A stretch of DNA of 64,000 nucleotides, from contig CM074132.1 in the NCBI GenBank assembly GCA_037178625.1, positions 3,844,001-3,908,000 on the forward strand. The letters are read 5' to 3'. Shown here piece by piece: positions 31,263 through 45,264 of the stretch; the stretch's first letter is position 1; each line of letters starts with the position of its first letter. Source of the DNA: Skeletonema tropicum. Lineage: Eukaryota; Bacillariophyta; Thalassiosirophyceae; Thalassiosirales; Thalassiosiraceae. The translations under genes were made by a program, and so were the position numbers. The notes below the pieces were generated by a model. The model did not search any database, was not told where the DNA came from, and saw only the letters and a list, made by a program, of their open reading frames with translations.

Positions 31263-31807
31263 ATCGCCCGCGCGTTAATATCACGTGCTAGCTAGAGAAC
31301 TAATTTGTGATGAATCACTGCATCTCTTGCAGAAACTGAAAAGAGAAAGTGCCAAGAACTCTTTTCAGTGCAATGAAGGGCAAGGCGTTGCTTGTAGTAG
31401 TTGCACATAGCTATACGTCTGCGGACGAGATTGCATTTATTCAAGATGGAAAGATTGTAGAGTGAGGCTCTTATCATGAACTCATGCTTTTGAGAGGAGG
31501 CTATTGCAGTCAGTGCAATTTTACATGTGATAGCCACCCTCAAAACATCGCATTCTGTAGGGAGTAAGGATGCTGACAAAGACCAAGACGAACAAAATGA
31601 TATCCAAATTCTGCCGAGCAAGTGCTGGGAACATCAAGACGTCCGGCGCTGATAAGATATGGAACATCTCTCAAGAGGGCTAAGATCAAGATCACATAAG
31701 TTCGTGTCATAAATTATTTACATCTTTTGAATGTACACTCTACCCAACACCTCTCATTCACGCGAAAATTGGAACGCAAAGCATCAATCATCCCGATAGA
31801 GAAAGAG

Positions 31808-32671
31808 TTACTTGGCGGCAGGTGTGACAGGATAGGCCCTCAACTCCTCAAACTGCACATCAACAGGCTGTGCTTGGTCCAAATAGCGGTGGATGAATGG
31901 ACGGTAGCTGGCCGTGTCGATTTGTGGTATGCCGTATGAAGAGTGTGCTCAGAGAAGTAAACGTTGAACTGCTCTTGAATCACAATGGAAGTAGGAACTA
32001 CGAAGATTTCAAGTTGGGCAGGAAGATGTGTTGTTAGAAAGATGACTCGAAACGAAAAATAAAGACATGTCAACAAGAATCTATCGCTATTGACATCAAA
32101 TTCTTTGGGGGTATATGGGCGGGGGACGTCACACAAGATGCTGACAGGGTTTGAATAATCAAGGTACTCCGGCAGGCTACAGATCCGGGGTCCTCCTCAC
32201 CCTCCTAAAGGGATCACTGAATCGCCCGCACATCCATAACTCTCAGCTTTTCTCCCAATCAATCTCCACCTGTACGGAAACTGTGTGCTCTGGAACCCCA
32301 AACTCAGAGTGCGGTCCGAAGACGTTTAACATGCCCAGGGCCAATTTGTATAGCACCGGCTTCCACGGTGCTGAAGTTGTTGCTCGATCTCACCTACTGT
32401 TCTTCCCGATCATGAATCATGTAACTCACCTGTAATCATCGGCCATCGGCTGCGGTCGCCAGAAAAGCGCCTGCTTCAAGGCGGCGGCGATGCGTGCGGG
32501 TGAATGCAGTTGGGAGGGGCGGTGGGATAGCGGCCGGCGAGCGGAGGAGAGTTGGCCGACATGGTGGTTTGGTAGGAATGATGTTGACGGTTTGCTCGAT
32601 GAAAAATCATGAGCTGTGCTCAGCAAGCAGCGGCAGCGGCATGTGGCTTGCGATAGCAATTTGCCATCCAT
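31808..32671 (-). CDS. Unresolved multi-exon small gene (U1 copy)
   Basis: Same gene as at 506-1372: ATG at 32671, donor at the end of exon 1 at about 32430, terminal TAA at 31808-31810. It lacks one proline codon (3 bp) present in U0. A substitution near 32269 changes a Met codon to Val in the middle segment. Family unknown. Confidence 0.45.
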
Positions 32672-32953
32672 GATTGAATGAATGGCTGTGAGAGCACCTC
32701 ACGAAGCAGTCTGTCGGCATGATTGAATGAATGGCTGAGCTTTTGGTCGGCATGATTGAATAACAGCATGAGATGATGCGGTCGGTGGCATCATGATTTT
32801 TTGAGCGAGGATTTTTTGGTCACGTTTGTTGGACAATTCGAGTACCGAATGAACAAGCAAGGTTGAAGTTTAAGTTGGTACTTATCACAAATGAACAAGT
32901 TGTACTTACATATGTTAAAAGAAGTAGTCTGTTGGGAGGTACATACCTACTTA

Positions 32954-33024
32954 TCTAAGCTTTTTTTTGAGCTGATAAATAAGTGATTAGTTTAGGATGG
33001 TATTCAGGAGCTGTTTCTAAGCTT
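32954..33024. mobile_element. 53-bp mini-insertion with 9-bp direct repeats, U1 only
   Basis: TCTAAGCTT is present at 32954-32962 and 33016-33024; U0 and U2 have a single copy. The 53 bp between (32963-33015) are unique in the window. A 9-bp duplication would fit a Mutator-type remnant, but clear inverted ends are not visible. Confidence 0.7.
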
Positions 33025-33085
33025 TGTTGTACAGCAAACGAAAGCCAAAAAATGCACATACTTAGCTGCTATTTTATCACATAGA

Positions 33086-35119
33086 CTAATCAGATCGAAC
33101 CCCTGGATATCGAATGGTCATAAAAGCTTTAACAAGGTCATTTACGTGTTCTCGATCCATGGCAATCATCTCGAACTCGCTACTTTTATCTACCAATGAA
33201 GTGACCTGCGAAGAAGATTTTGACAGCTTTGAATGTATTATTTGTGCAGCTTTTTTGTAGAACGAGATAGTTTGCATCTCAGACTTGATCAAAATGGCAC
33301 AATAATTATCTTCTGCAGTTGCGTAGAGTCGTTCTCCGTCACCGCAACCGCGTATGAGAGAGTTGTTTTCACATTGTTCCATGGCTTGTTCGAGAGACAA
33401 GTGCAGGGCCTCCAATGCTCGAAGGTCATTCATCATTTCCTCTGCTTTGGTGGAACATGGAAGCGAATTGCCCAGCAGGTGGTCATCGTCACCAAATGAT
33501 GTATCTTGATACATCATTTCATCTAAATCTTCACCTCCCTCATCCTCCTCGTCTTCGCAATCATCCTCCTCGTCACAATCATTAAGAAAAGCTTCCAATC
33601 CTCCATCATCATCTTCCTCTCCTTCTCTTTCATTAGCAACGTTACTATCAGCCTTCTCTTCTTGCAAATGTTTGTTGTTCGTGCCATCAATATCGTCATC
33701 TCGTCGTCCACTACCATCATCGTGGAATAACTCCATTGCTTTGATGAAGAGGCCATAGGTATAGGACTTTGGACCACGTCGCAATTTCAGAGGAGGAAGA
33801 TCTTCCTTTAATTCAATTTCTACCACATCGTTGCAAGAGCCTTCACGTTGGTATTCGATGCACAATCATCGTAGCAAAATCAATTTCAATTAGTGAACAA
33901 GTTCACGTGCGCAATTCATACTCATCATAAGAAAAAAGGTCTAGAGAAGAAACACTCCCAATCCAATTCACTTACCATCAGGCTCGACGTTATCAACAAT
34001 ACAAAATCCATATCTCCCCAATAATGTAGTATTGCTCTTGGCGCCGTAAGTCATCTGTAGTTTTGTTCCATTCGCTACGATTGATTGACCTGCTGTTACT
34101 TTGACACCACCACTCCTAACACCACCGCCGTGGTGGTTCCTTAAATTACAAATAGCACTTGTTGCGTCATCAATAGCTGTCTTGATTCGCTTCGTTGATG
34201 GTTCTTCTCCGTCACTGCTCCCATCATGTTTATCCGTCTTTTCACCTTCGTGATACCTCTCATATCGAACATGAGCCACACACCCATCGTCACCATTTTT
34301 GACTCCATGCCCTCTCACATGGTTCAACAAATCCAACAATGGAATCATAACATCCACACCATCATATCCCAATCCATCAAATCCACGTGAGGTAACGAGT
34401 GCCATCATGTTGTCGTATTGTTCACATGTTGGAAATAAGGATGATTGACTCGTCTGCTTCTGATCATCTTTAGTTGCTGTATTGCTCTGCTGTTCTAATG
34501 TCTCTTTTTGTTGTTGTTGCATCCAAGCAGTCTTGATCAATTCATATTCACACTTGATACCCTTCTGCTCGTTGACGATTCGTTTGTATAACGATGTGCC
34601 TTGGAGGCGTCGCTTTAGAGTTTCAGCGTCCCATTGCCTTGGTAACAGCTGAAGATTATTGCACGCGGAGCATTTGTCAGCATCGTTCGTTGAATAGACT
34701 GGTAGAGTGGCAAGATATGGCTCATAAAAAGATGGCGATTGTCGCTTCCTTTGCTGCTGACGAGCAAGAAAGAGAGCCAACACAACATCCTGAGCATCAT
34801 GATACAACGATGCCTCGGCTTCGAGAGAATGGACCACTGCAAACAACGACTTGCCAAATTCTTCATCTGTCTCTACAGAGTGAAGGGATGGTAAGCATGC
34901 ATCGGGTATTCGCAGCAATGTGGTCCCAGCATCGACCGCACCGCCGCTGCAGCTTGATGGGTCGAAATATACCTGTCGCTGTGATTCATTGTAGCTCAAT
35001 TGAGAATGGACGAATCCTCCACTGCCCTGGATCCATCTCTTAGCGTTGCTCCAGATACTATCGGTGCAAGAGTTGATGCCATCATTGGCCTGGGCAACCT
35101 GCTTTGTCCCGCTGAGCAT
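33086..35119 (-). CDS. SET-domain protein lysine methyltransferase (U1 copy)
   Basis: Same gene as at 1723-3756: exons 35119-33976 and 33840-33086. It differs from U0 by Ser324Cys and Gly334Val; the second exon looks identical. The DNLLNH-type and YG motifs are intact, so the protein should be functional. The upstream DNA from 35209 onward is the start of unit U2, 89 bp before the ATG. Confidence 0.85.
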
Positions 35120-35193
35120 GATGGATAAATAGATCGCATTGAAGAATGATACAACACCTCGTGACGGTCGGTGGAGGTGATGCACGCAGATCG

Positions 35194-35230
35194 TTCTGGC
35201 CGAGATTGGGAAAATCTTCTGGCCGAGATT
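35194..35230 (+). repeat. Unit junction with 14-bp direct repeat (U1/U2)
   Basis: Identical to the junction at 3831-3867, with the unit boundary inferred at 35208/35209. Confidence 0.6.
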
Positions 35231-36683
35231 CGGCTACGTGATTTTGAACATAGGAAAGATGACAACTCATCTCCAGTTTGTGAAGTGTGAGTGACACATG
35301 CCCATGACGGCAACGTTTTTGTGCTGTTTCTTAAAAATATTATATATACGATCACGGTGGTGGTGCAAAGTGCAAATATATACGGTCACGGAGGGGGTGC
35401 AAATACGGTCACTTCAAGTCACGAGGTTCAACGTTACTTGTGTATCGCCTATAGAGATGAATCACGTAGAGCTGTCGATTCGTGACCAGTTTCGCAACAA
35501 CCTACAACCTACCCCCATCAAACCATGATGTCCGTCAGAGATTGCCGGCGCCAACATGCGGCATACACAACTACCAAGTCCCTACGAATAGCGACTTGAT
35601 CATCGACCGCATCCGAACGGTCCTTTCGATTGATCTATAGAGGCAGAACTCTCAAATCGCCATCGTATTTATGCAAATTATGCGCAAACATCACGTTGAT
35701 GTTGTGACACAATCTACGCGTCGACGGCTCCCTCTATCCTCCATCGTCGGACGATTCCGTTTAACCAACACAAAATGAACGAGGTAAAGAATATCTCTGA
35801 TGTTGCTGACAATCAGATAAATGTGCTGCGTCGTCGTCGAGCTCACAAAATACTCAACACGTGATGATTGTTGGCGCTTTGGGCGTCGTCGCTCGACATC
35901 AACCAAAACAGATGCGTCAGGTGAAGCTCTTGCCCCTCCTCATAGTGGAAATACTCTCCTAATGATTCACAACTATCGGCTTGGTCAAAGATACGTTTTT
36001 TCCGGTGTTAGTTGCTGCATCATTCGTGTTTGCAAGTTGCTTTGTGTAGCGTATAAAGTGGGCATACCTCTGTACAACATATGCATCCGCACGCAACAAT
36101 TATTATCTAGTATGACCTGCATCGACTATGACACATATATTACTCTGCTTGTGCCAATTTGAGTCGTGTGATAGTGGACAAGGTTGCACAATTTGAAACA
36201 AACGAATACGTAATATGAGACCGAGAAAGCAATACTGATGGTATTCAACTCTATGCGGCAAATGTGACATATAAGATTTGAGATTCAACAACAACTCAGT
36301 TCTGCTGCACAGTAGAAGATTGGAGAGGATTGTAACCTTATAACAAACAGTGTTGACACACATGAAAGAGAGTTACAACCGTACATACTATCCATATCAA
36401 TAGTTTAGCTCCTGCTTGGATGCATTCAAGATGCCATGCATTCTGAACCCTTGGCTTGAAGCCAATCTCGTAGCAGGGTGGCTAGACTTCAATTAGATAA
36501 TGAAATAATATCTATCGAAGAGAAGAATAACAATAGTAGTCTGCATCCTCTAGCAGCTGTAATGCAGCTGCTACCCAGAGCCATCCAGAGCACGCGAACT
36601 TTCCTCCTTTTCTCCTTCTTTTTCGCCCCCAAAATCGACGAAGGAAACAGAAGCAGCACGAAAAAAATGCCAACATATCCCTA

Positions 36684-38317
36684 AGTAGTGAGTTTTGAGG
36701 CAGAAATTTCTGTCTCATCCAAAATGAGGCAGAAATTTCTGTCTCATCCATCGCCAGAAGCCGTTACCGCGTAGTTTTGTCGCGGGGCTTTGAGTTCATA
36801 GGGGTGGACGGCATATTATCTGAAAAAGCGAGAAGAAAAGGAGAGAAGGAGAGAGAGAAAAAGAAAGAGAAAAACGAAGAAAGAGAGAGAGGGAAAGATA
36901 GAAGATAGGCAAGATTGATTCTTCTAAGTACTGTGTATAATTGTTCATCTCTCTCGAGGCGATAGAATAGATTGTCTACTCGCAATAGCAATGCGCGCCC
37001 AGGCGCCCATGCATGCGTCAGTAGAAGCTGACCAGAACTCATAAAACTCATACTCTGTTGGACTTTCTGATATCATACACTAAGTATCAGCGGCGAGTTG
37101 CTTGGTTTTATGGTTCCCTTAGATTCATTCTTCTGTTTCCTCTGCTTTATATTGGATGCGAAATGTAGGCTTACAGGCAAGTGATGCAAATCTCACTGAC
37201 ACTCCGACTCGCCGGGTAATGTGGGATCATCTCTTCATCATCACTCAATTGTAGCAATACATTCGTCCTTCTCACCCACGAAAAATCAAAGAAAATAGCG
37301 CACTCTCATATCTATCGATGTGGTTCGTTCGTTTTTGCCGAGTAATAATACAGCTGCTAAGCCTCTTCATCGAACGCTGGAATTCTTTGCGCTCTGCGAT
37401 CTCCCTGATCAGCGCTAAAACTCTGCATCAGTTATCGACTGATTTGATTATGATTCTCTTCCTCCAATTACCGGGTTGCGTTCTGTCGAAACATACATGT
37501 CATGACGCATGATGTGTCGAATGATGTTGATGCAGCTTTAATTGTAGATCTCGTCTCCCACTACGCTAGGCTTTTCGACATCATTTGATGCAGCAGATCA
37601 ATCATCCCGACTTGCAATTGACTGCTGCTCAGTCGCACCATTAAAGAGATTTAATCGTCTGAAATCGTTGTTGTCGACATATTATGGTGTCGACAGCACA
37701 GATTGAGAGCGCCCGTCGTGTAGTCAAAATAATACCATAATAGGCAGATGGAACCGCCCACCAGTTGATCATCTCTCCTGTGACATGCCGTTGGCATTTT
37801 AGATGCTCTTGATGAAGCAGGCACTGACTACATTGTTCGTCGTAGTTGGCCGCGGAAGGCCGCCATTGTCAACAGGAGAGTGGTTGGTGGTGATGGATGC
37901 GAATTGCGAATCTTTTAAAATCTATCCATTTTGTGTCCGAATATTCCACTACTATGCTCAAAGTGGTGATAAAATCCTTAAAAGAGTTGGGAGTACACTA
38001 AAAGTGGGAGTTTAAAAGCTCGAGAGCTTTAAAAAGGATTGGGAGTCACAACGAAATGGACCTATGCTCTACGTGGGAATTAGTAACCTCAGGTTTTTAA
38101 AGCTCCACCCTTATGAAGTCAAAGCCTGTCGCGGTGAGAAACGTCGAGAGGGGTGTGTACGGCATAGCCTAAACCTCAGATTGCTGAGTTAGCCCTTTTA
38201 TGTTGTTCGTAGCTCTTGTATTACACACCTTTTTACTCTTTTTGAGGAAGATGAGGCAGAAATTTCTGTCTCATCCACAAAATAGGGCCCAAAAAACTCA
38301 CTACTTATGTAGGGGTC
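36684..38317. repeat. Inverted palindromic repeats flanking 1.6 kb (U2)
   Basis: Same structure as 5331-6965, with the tandem pair at about 36697-36750, the single inverted-side copy at about 38252-38275 and the purine tract at 36821-36906. Confidence 0.5.
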
Positions 38318-39207
38318 AACCATCCACCCTACATGGGATCTTCTGTCACACGTGGGAGTCCTCTTCAGAGGGACTCTTTCGTGTGCAGAGACCTCCAAGT
38401 GACTCAGACGGGTATGGTGTATGTCTGAAGATCCTACAAAAGTACGCCCGTGAAACTAACCACGTAAAAGCCTCCGTAAAGCTCATAGATACGCTAATAG
38501 ATGAATATGCCGTAGCCGCTGACTTGATCACCCTGATCAAGCAGTCTATTCGTTATATTGTTACAAATACCCTAGTGCTACAATCGATTGAACGATTTGT
38601 AGTTGCCAAGTAGGCGCTCAAAGCAAGCTCCTCGCTTGCTGTGACCTCGTGAATCAATTGTTCTTCGAACCCCTGATGTTGTTCGGAACTCTTGTCGACG
38701 ACGTCAATCTGTTGTGTTCTGATGGTGTTCGATCACAAGAACTTACGATAAAATAAATAAAAGACGGAAAGTCTCTAGCCAACTTTGTCTCCAAGCCTAC
38801 GGCCAGACTTTTCTAATCCTATGTAGGGTGGGGGTCAACTGACCACTACTCCTTAATTAGTGATTTTTCATTTTTCCGCATAGTAGTACTTAGGTGCCTG
38901 GAGGGACCCAGTTTCTTGTAAAGACGAGACAGGCATCTCAACCGCTAGATTCCAAAGCACCACACACGCACAGCGAGAGAGGCTACGCTGCACATAATAT
39001 GTACACGCGTATTTCACACACACACTGCAACACCACTCAAGTTTAAGACTTCAGCTTTTCTTCCACTTCCTGGCGCGGCGGCCACGCCAGGCCAGAGCTG
39101 AAACGTGCCATCCACCACTACACGCACCGCACCCTTGCCATTCAAATCCATCATTAGCGTTATGGCCAGGAATCCTCAGGATATTTCGGCATTTTTGGGT
39201 AGCCTCT

Positions 39208-39245
39208 AGGATATTTTTTCGCCAATATTCGCTAAAAAATATCCT
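39208..39245. other. Perfect 12-bp hairpin (U2)
   Basis: Same hairpin as at 9334-9371. Confidence 0.6.
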
Positions 39246-39436
39246 CTTGTTCGAACAAGCCTACCTTGATAGCTGGAGTGTTTCCAAGTGAATAACACTA
39301 TTGTTTACTCATATTATTGCATCTATTCACTCCTTTAGACCTGCATTGACACATCAGGCCATCAATGCAACGAAAGAATGCTCAAAGCTGCAACATATCT
39401 TATCTCTGGGGGTCTCGCCAACTACCCTATGAATGA

Positions 39437-40674
39437 ATGCGGACTGTAAGAAAACACGCACTGCCGCAGCACGAGAAGCCTGAAAGAGTTATAAGTCTCG
39501 TGCATCATCCCTACTATTCATTAGGAGTACAAGCAATCCTTCACCATTCACAGTTCTCGATGTCCACTCCCGTCAACACCTGTCTGATTTGCATTTATTC
39601 CACCATACTCATAAATATCCTCATTGTAAGTTCCCTCTTGTCCATTTGCATCACCATTCCTCAATACATAGTATCACCCACCATCTTATATTCATCTTAC
39701 ATCTTACATTGCATTGGTGTTATGTATGTGTGTGGTGAAGTAGTTGTGCGTGCATCTTTCTGTCGATTTCAGCTTCTTCATCTTTCTTCATGCGTACTTC
39801 GTCCGATGTGTGTCCGAAATTTGTGACGTCAACCGTAGAAATTGCCAACCACACAACCACATGCTACAGCCGCTACAATACATGTCTGGTACCTCTCATC
39901 GAGAAATCTGATCTCGTAGAGCTGTACGCTAGTGCAGCAATTCGGCTACGCCGTCCTAGAGATGATGAAAGAAGAAGTGGCTGTCATTCTGAGAGCACAG
40001 GCTTACTATGAGAAGCTTCTTGAGTCTCTCCCAAGCTGGCCGTAATGTATCGCATATTATAATCTTATGAACCTATCACCAACGTTACTGATTGGGAATC
40101 AATTACATCGAAGGGGTCGTTGCTGCCCCCTTCGACTTGCTGGAAATCTGGAGAAATTATCTCTTTTCTACGCAACAATAGATAGCCACCGTACAACGGC
40201 GATGTTCGTCATGGTCAAGCAATGGACGGAAGACGCAGATCTACGTCGAATGATTGACGGAGAGAAGATTTGAATTGAAGCCTCTCATTGTGATGTCTGG
40301 CACTACTTTTCCGATTGGAAGGGGAGAAGCCAAATGAATTTGATCGAAGCAATATTTCTTTTCATTTCTACTCAAAATCAATTACTTCTTAGTTGGTCTG
40401 CACAAGCTTGCACACTTCCCACGAGATTTGCAGGTTGTCCTTTTCCTGGGACTTCGCCCAAGGAATGTCTTCATCGACATATTCAAAATTACCCTATCCT
40501 TTCGCGACGGATCCAATCCCCTCCTCTGGCATAGGACGAGGAGAAGGGGCTAAGGCCTTTGACAAGTTGGAGGGAGATTTGATGTGTCTCTTATATTTAC
40601 ATCGTTGGAGGGAGATGCAGAAGCAACAACTGCGGTGGGAGTCTGCCAGGGCACTATTGATCGATTTCATCTGA
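39437..40674 (+). pseudogene. Fragmentary plus-strand coding region of unknown family (U2)
   Basis: Counterpart of 9563-10790 with a 10-bp insertion near 39783 that ends the first frame early. The remaining segments are unchanged apart from single substitutions. Confidence 0.35.
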
Positions 40675-40874
40675 AGATGGGAGAGAGGAAGTTTCCCATT
40701 CACGAGGACATCATGTTTTTCAGTTGCAGAAATAGAAAGTGACCTTATAAAAGTGAGTACAAACTTAGTACATAAGTTGATGACATCTCTGAATGCAATC
40801 AGTCTCATATCTAACTAACTTTTTTTACGTTATAAATATCCTTTCACTTCCACAGAATACATTTATGACTCCAA

Positions 40875-41134
40875 TCAATTCATCTTCACAAAAACGTAGT
40901 GACTTGAACTCTTCCCTTTTCCTGCCCACTCATCAATTACTGCACGTGTAAGCCACAACTCACGACAGTCTTTTAGAAACATTCCTCTCATCACAACATT
41001 TGCGCAGTAAATACGTTTTGAAGGGTCATTAGCTTGAGACCTGAGACCATCATAGACACATTCAACAAGCTGTAAACCCAATGCATCACGAGGCAGTTTG
41101 ACCCTCGTCAATTTTTTGGCAGCTGGTTTCGGTG
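40875..41134 (-). CDS. Hypothetical protein, terminal exon (U2)
   Basis: Same frame as at 10991-11250, with one Cys-to-Arg change in the first residue of the CIYC pair, which would break that motif. Confidence 0.4.
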
Positions 41135-41378
41135 GAGACCTACCCGACGGTCAACGTACACAAAAAAATAGGAATTAGTACGACCCTCCCATAGGTCAAC
41201 CTACCTCTACTTACACAATTCAATAGGAATTAGTACGACCCTCCCCTCTAGGTCAAGGGTAACTCTAGGTTGCAAGAAACGAGAAAGTACCTCAACAAAA
41301 CTTACCACGTGCGGAGCAAATAATCCTAAACCCTCCACATCAACCACACAATGCACAATGCCAACAACAACAATCTTG

Positions 41379-41585
41379 CTATTGATCGACTAGGCGTCCA
41401 ATCATGGGACAAAGACCTCTCTGGTATGATGACGCGTAGTAGATCAATGATTGCCCTTTCTCATTAGACGACAACTGATCCGTCTCGTCAGCATCGTCAG
41501 AGGCGGCTGGTGCGATGCCCAACATCATCAATTGCTCCGGATTCTCGTCGGTGACACAACTTGAACTCAACGCATAAGATAGCAT
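41379..41585 (-). CDS. Short ORF, 68 aa, unknown (U2)
   Basis: Identical to 11495-11701. Confidence 0.25.
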   Translation of the reverse strand: MLSYALSSSCVTDENPEQLMMLGIAPAASDDADETDQLSSNEKGQSLIYYASSYQRGLCPMIGRLVDQ

Positions 41586-42684
41586 ATCTGAGTGACCTTC
41601 GTTGATGTGATGATGGGTAAAGAGACGTCTTGCAAATAACGATCTAAGGGTGAAAGTAGTGACACACTATAGCAGTCAATGTACGATAATGCTATGAGAT
41701 GTTAGTGTGTGGTGTGTGGTGCAATACTCCTCTGCATTCCCACGACACGACGCAATACACACAACAACAAGGCATGCGCAAATCATACGATAACACACAA
41801 TCAATGAGGACAGCACCACTGTTTTTTGAGCTTAACGGCTGATGGATGTTTCTATTTCATCTTGCAGTATCTCATCTTACAGTATCGATAATGCGCACAA
41901 ACTGTCTTCAGCTACGATGTAGACACTCACAACAACATACAACCCACAGATATGCTGCAAGCAGCCAAACAATTCTGATTCTATCTTCATGCTGTCGATG
42001 AGAATAAATAAAAAGTAGAAGAGAATGACAAAATGTGATGCATCATGATGAGTTTGTGTGCATATTATGTGCATCGGCTGCTCAGAGATGCGCGGACACG
42101 ATATCGACGATGCGTCTAAACTGAGTAGATTGACTGACCACTTATATCTGAAGTTGGCGTAACGATGTATTTGATGGGAATCGCGACAAGATATATTATC
42201 ATGATGACATTATGAATACCAAGGCTACCATGATGGCATCTGTCGATGATAATATATGACATATCGACCAATGAAGGACTCCACTAACATCCAACGACGG
42301 CAGTATTGAAAACGACTGTCAATGTTCTCCCAAAGATGGAGACTTTATCTCTAGAGTCATACTATCATGACTCGAAGAAATGGTAGCCCCAACTTCCGTA
42401 TCTATGAAGAGAAACGTAAAAAGAGATACATTCATACCTCGGCTTCCCTCATTCTAATTGAAATCATAGTAGGTATTAGATTAGATGAAGCAATACACAT
42501 CTTTTAGATCCTTCCACAGATAATATTATTTGTTTTGCAGAGATACGCACTCTGTCGACAGCTTATCATGACCATACTATCCGATCAGCTTGTATCTTGA
42601 TGAGATTTGACATGAAAGCTAGAGCTTATCTAGTGTTCTTTCTCTTCTTTTTTCCCTCTTCTCCTTCGTTTTTCTTATATAATA

Positions 42685-42914
42685 CATACAGTTAGGTGTA
42701 TCGGGATAGTGGGCGCGTGGGCGTGCCCAGAAGAGGGACTGGTTTGACAGGAGGCTTGACGGAAGATTTTGGATGATTTTGTGTCGATATTCGGGGATTT
42801 TGCCCGCATTTTAGCTCATTTTCACCTGATTTTCTGTAGTTGTGGGCCCCACGTGGGCAACGCCAACAAGAGGGTATGAAAAGCGCCCACTATCCCGATA
42901 CGCCTACATACAGT
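42685..42914. mobile_element. 214-bp hAT-like MITE (U2)
   Basis: Same element and 8-bp duplication as at 12801-13030. Confidence 0.8.
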
Positions 42915-42995
42915 ACTTTACGGTCCGTCCATCACCACAACTATTCTCCTTCGACCGATGCATGTGTGTGCAAACCCGCTTTCTTCTGTTTGATG

Positions 42996-43556
42996 CAAAG
43001 ACAGGCATCTCAATGGGAGCCATTCAAAAAAATCAAACCACCACCACGCACCACCACCGTTCCAAAAAACCATAACGGCAGATATATCTCCTACAGCCAC
43101 GACGCCATCCAACTTCATACGAAAATTATTTCATGCTACCATACTACTATATCATCATTGATCCTATCAGCACACCGTCTCCTTACGAGAAAAAAATCCA
43201 GGTAAATATTCAGTGTCTATTATTTTATCTGCTCTACACAAAAAATGTTGTTACTTACTGAATAATTTCCAAAAAACAAACTGCGCACACAGGCCAACTA
43301 CTCTTATCCCTATCTCCTCCTATGGCATCATTGTTTTCTAATTAATTATCAGCGTCAATTTATCATTGCGCTGCAGGAGTTATTGATAACAGCGGCAAAA
43401 GATGAGGTTATCTGAAGAAATTATTGATATTATTTAAGATTTCAGGGGGGCGATGGATAGTGGACAATATTCAGGAGGAAAGGGTGGCAGTCTTGGGGGC
43501 AAGCACATGGCTTAATCCTGTTTGACTGCTTTTTTTCTGTAATGAGTGGCTTCCTC
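42996..43556. repeat. Dispersed 0.6-kb repeat, left copy (U2)
   Basis: U2 counterpart of 13112-13672. Confidence 0.75.
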
Positions 43557-43869
43557 CAACTTCGTATCATCTCGGCTGCTCCTCATGCTCATCACATCCT
43601 CAAGAATATCTGCTGGTGTGCATCTTCATCATCTGTTCTCCCTTCAGTGTCATCATCATTCCTCCGTCCCAACCAACCTATGTCTGAACGCCCTATCAAT
43701 GGCGATATTCGCTAAGGTCAAGTTAGGACGGACTGTCTGCTCTAGTCAAGTTTATAAGTCGGATCACTCAACCCTGATTTCTTTACAAGAGCGTCCTGTT
43801 ACATGCGTTGGTAATACTGGAGAATTAGTGGTGGAGGGTTCTGACATAGGTAAACAACACGCAACAGGA

Positions 43870-44760
43870 GGGCTATAGGAGGTCTTCGTTTTGTCTTTCA
43901 AAGGGCTGTTGATGTATCATTGCCCGGAATCAAGTGGGTGCAAGGCTACTACCAGATGAACTTAACATGTGAGTTTTATGTACTATTATTATTCAAATTC
44001 AAAGATCTGTGATTGTAACCAATTTGTCTCAACATCTAACACAATTTTTATCTTATCTATACCATTCCACAGAGAATATGGTATCTTTTCCTTCCTAGGA
44101 GTACATCTACATCATTCTTGGGATAACTTTCAGGGAGCCGAAGGGGGATTCTGACTCCAAGACTCAACAGCATCTTTCCTCTGAATACGGATTCATCGCA
44201 CTGATATTGTTGAATTGATCTATGCAATCGTCACACAGTGAGTCAGGATATATTTCATGATGTCACCAAGTGCGCTCAATTCTCCGCCTCGCCACCTGCT
44301 GAACACTACAGAGCTGTCGGCAACAGGAAATCTGTTGCGATACTGTATGCTACCCGAGATGATGGCATTCACTTCTGGAGAACCAGAACCTCTCCTAACC
44401 CTGCTCTCGAACAAGTTGAACTGCCACATAGTTGAAGTTCCATCCCCTCGAAGCAGCAGGCTACACACACCGACTATGATCAGGCTGCCTGTCTCAGAAC
44501 TTGCCGCTCCATGGCTGGTCTTTGTATCCGCCTAGCTGGTGGCACTGTTGCTCACAAGAGCCGCCTAATGCATGCCAACCTTTGCCCTCTTCCACTGAAG
44601 CTGGATTCATGGCCGCTTGTGATGCAGCCGAAGTCATCCTCTATGTACGCAGTATATTGTGGGGTCTCCTTGTGATGCAGCCAAAGTCATACTCTATGTT
44701 CGCAGTATTTTGTGGGGTCTCGGCATTCACAAAGAAACAGCATCTTTACTCTACGAAGAC
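43870..44760 (+). pseudogene. Ty1/copia-like Pol relic (U2)
   Basis: Same relic as 14005-14895 with the same frameshifts and the same ~54-bp duplication (about 44618-44723), so the decay predates the divergence of the units. Confidence 0.75.
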
Positions 44761-45264
44761 AGAAGACAGAACATAGACACCTAAACATGTCTGACCACTT
44801 CAGTAAACTGGCGCCTCTAGTGCCTTCTAGCTCTTCAAAATACTCTCTTCCAGTCAAATCGTAGAGCTCATAGATTGTTCGCACTGTTAGTTACTTAGCA
44901 CTCACTTATCTTCCTCTCTCTTTTCTGGTGTTTCTTGCCTTGTGCAGCCTAGACCTAGAGGAGCATTGGAATATCCGAAGGTTACTCCTCCTCCTTTGTC
45001 ATTTCCTCAGTTATGCTGTGGTGTTAGCACTTATATGCCTAAAGCTAAAAACCGATCTACTCATCACATGTCTCATGCTTTGGCCGGTGTACTACTAGTC
45101 TACATGACACTACAAACTCTTACAGTCCGAATCTGTTAAGTTGTGCGGTGGTGGGAGCTGCATCACTCCCCTTATGTGATAACCTATGCCGAACCACCTA
45201 CAGTTAACTAGAGTCGAGCCAAGCCAACAGAGGCATACAATATTATTGATCATAAAATGTGACA

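Larger units (their letters stand above)
3846..35208 (+). repeat. Tandem segmental repeat, full unit U1 (31,363 bp)
   Basis: The unit start is set by the point where the last unit (U2) departs into unique sequence at 63501/63502, which corresponds to 3845/3846 here. It is collinear with 35209-63501. Unit-specific DNA: 7745-7896, 7964-9290, a 19-bp duplication at 13901-13919, 21890-23119, 28538-28988 and 32963-33024. Removing these leaves two almost identical units. Confidence 0.95.
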
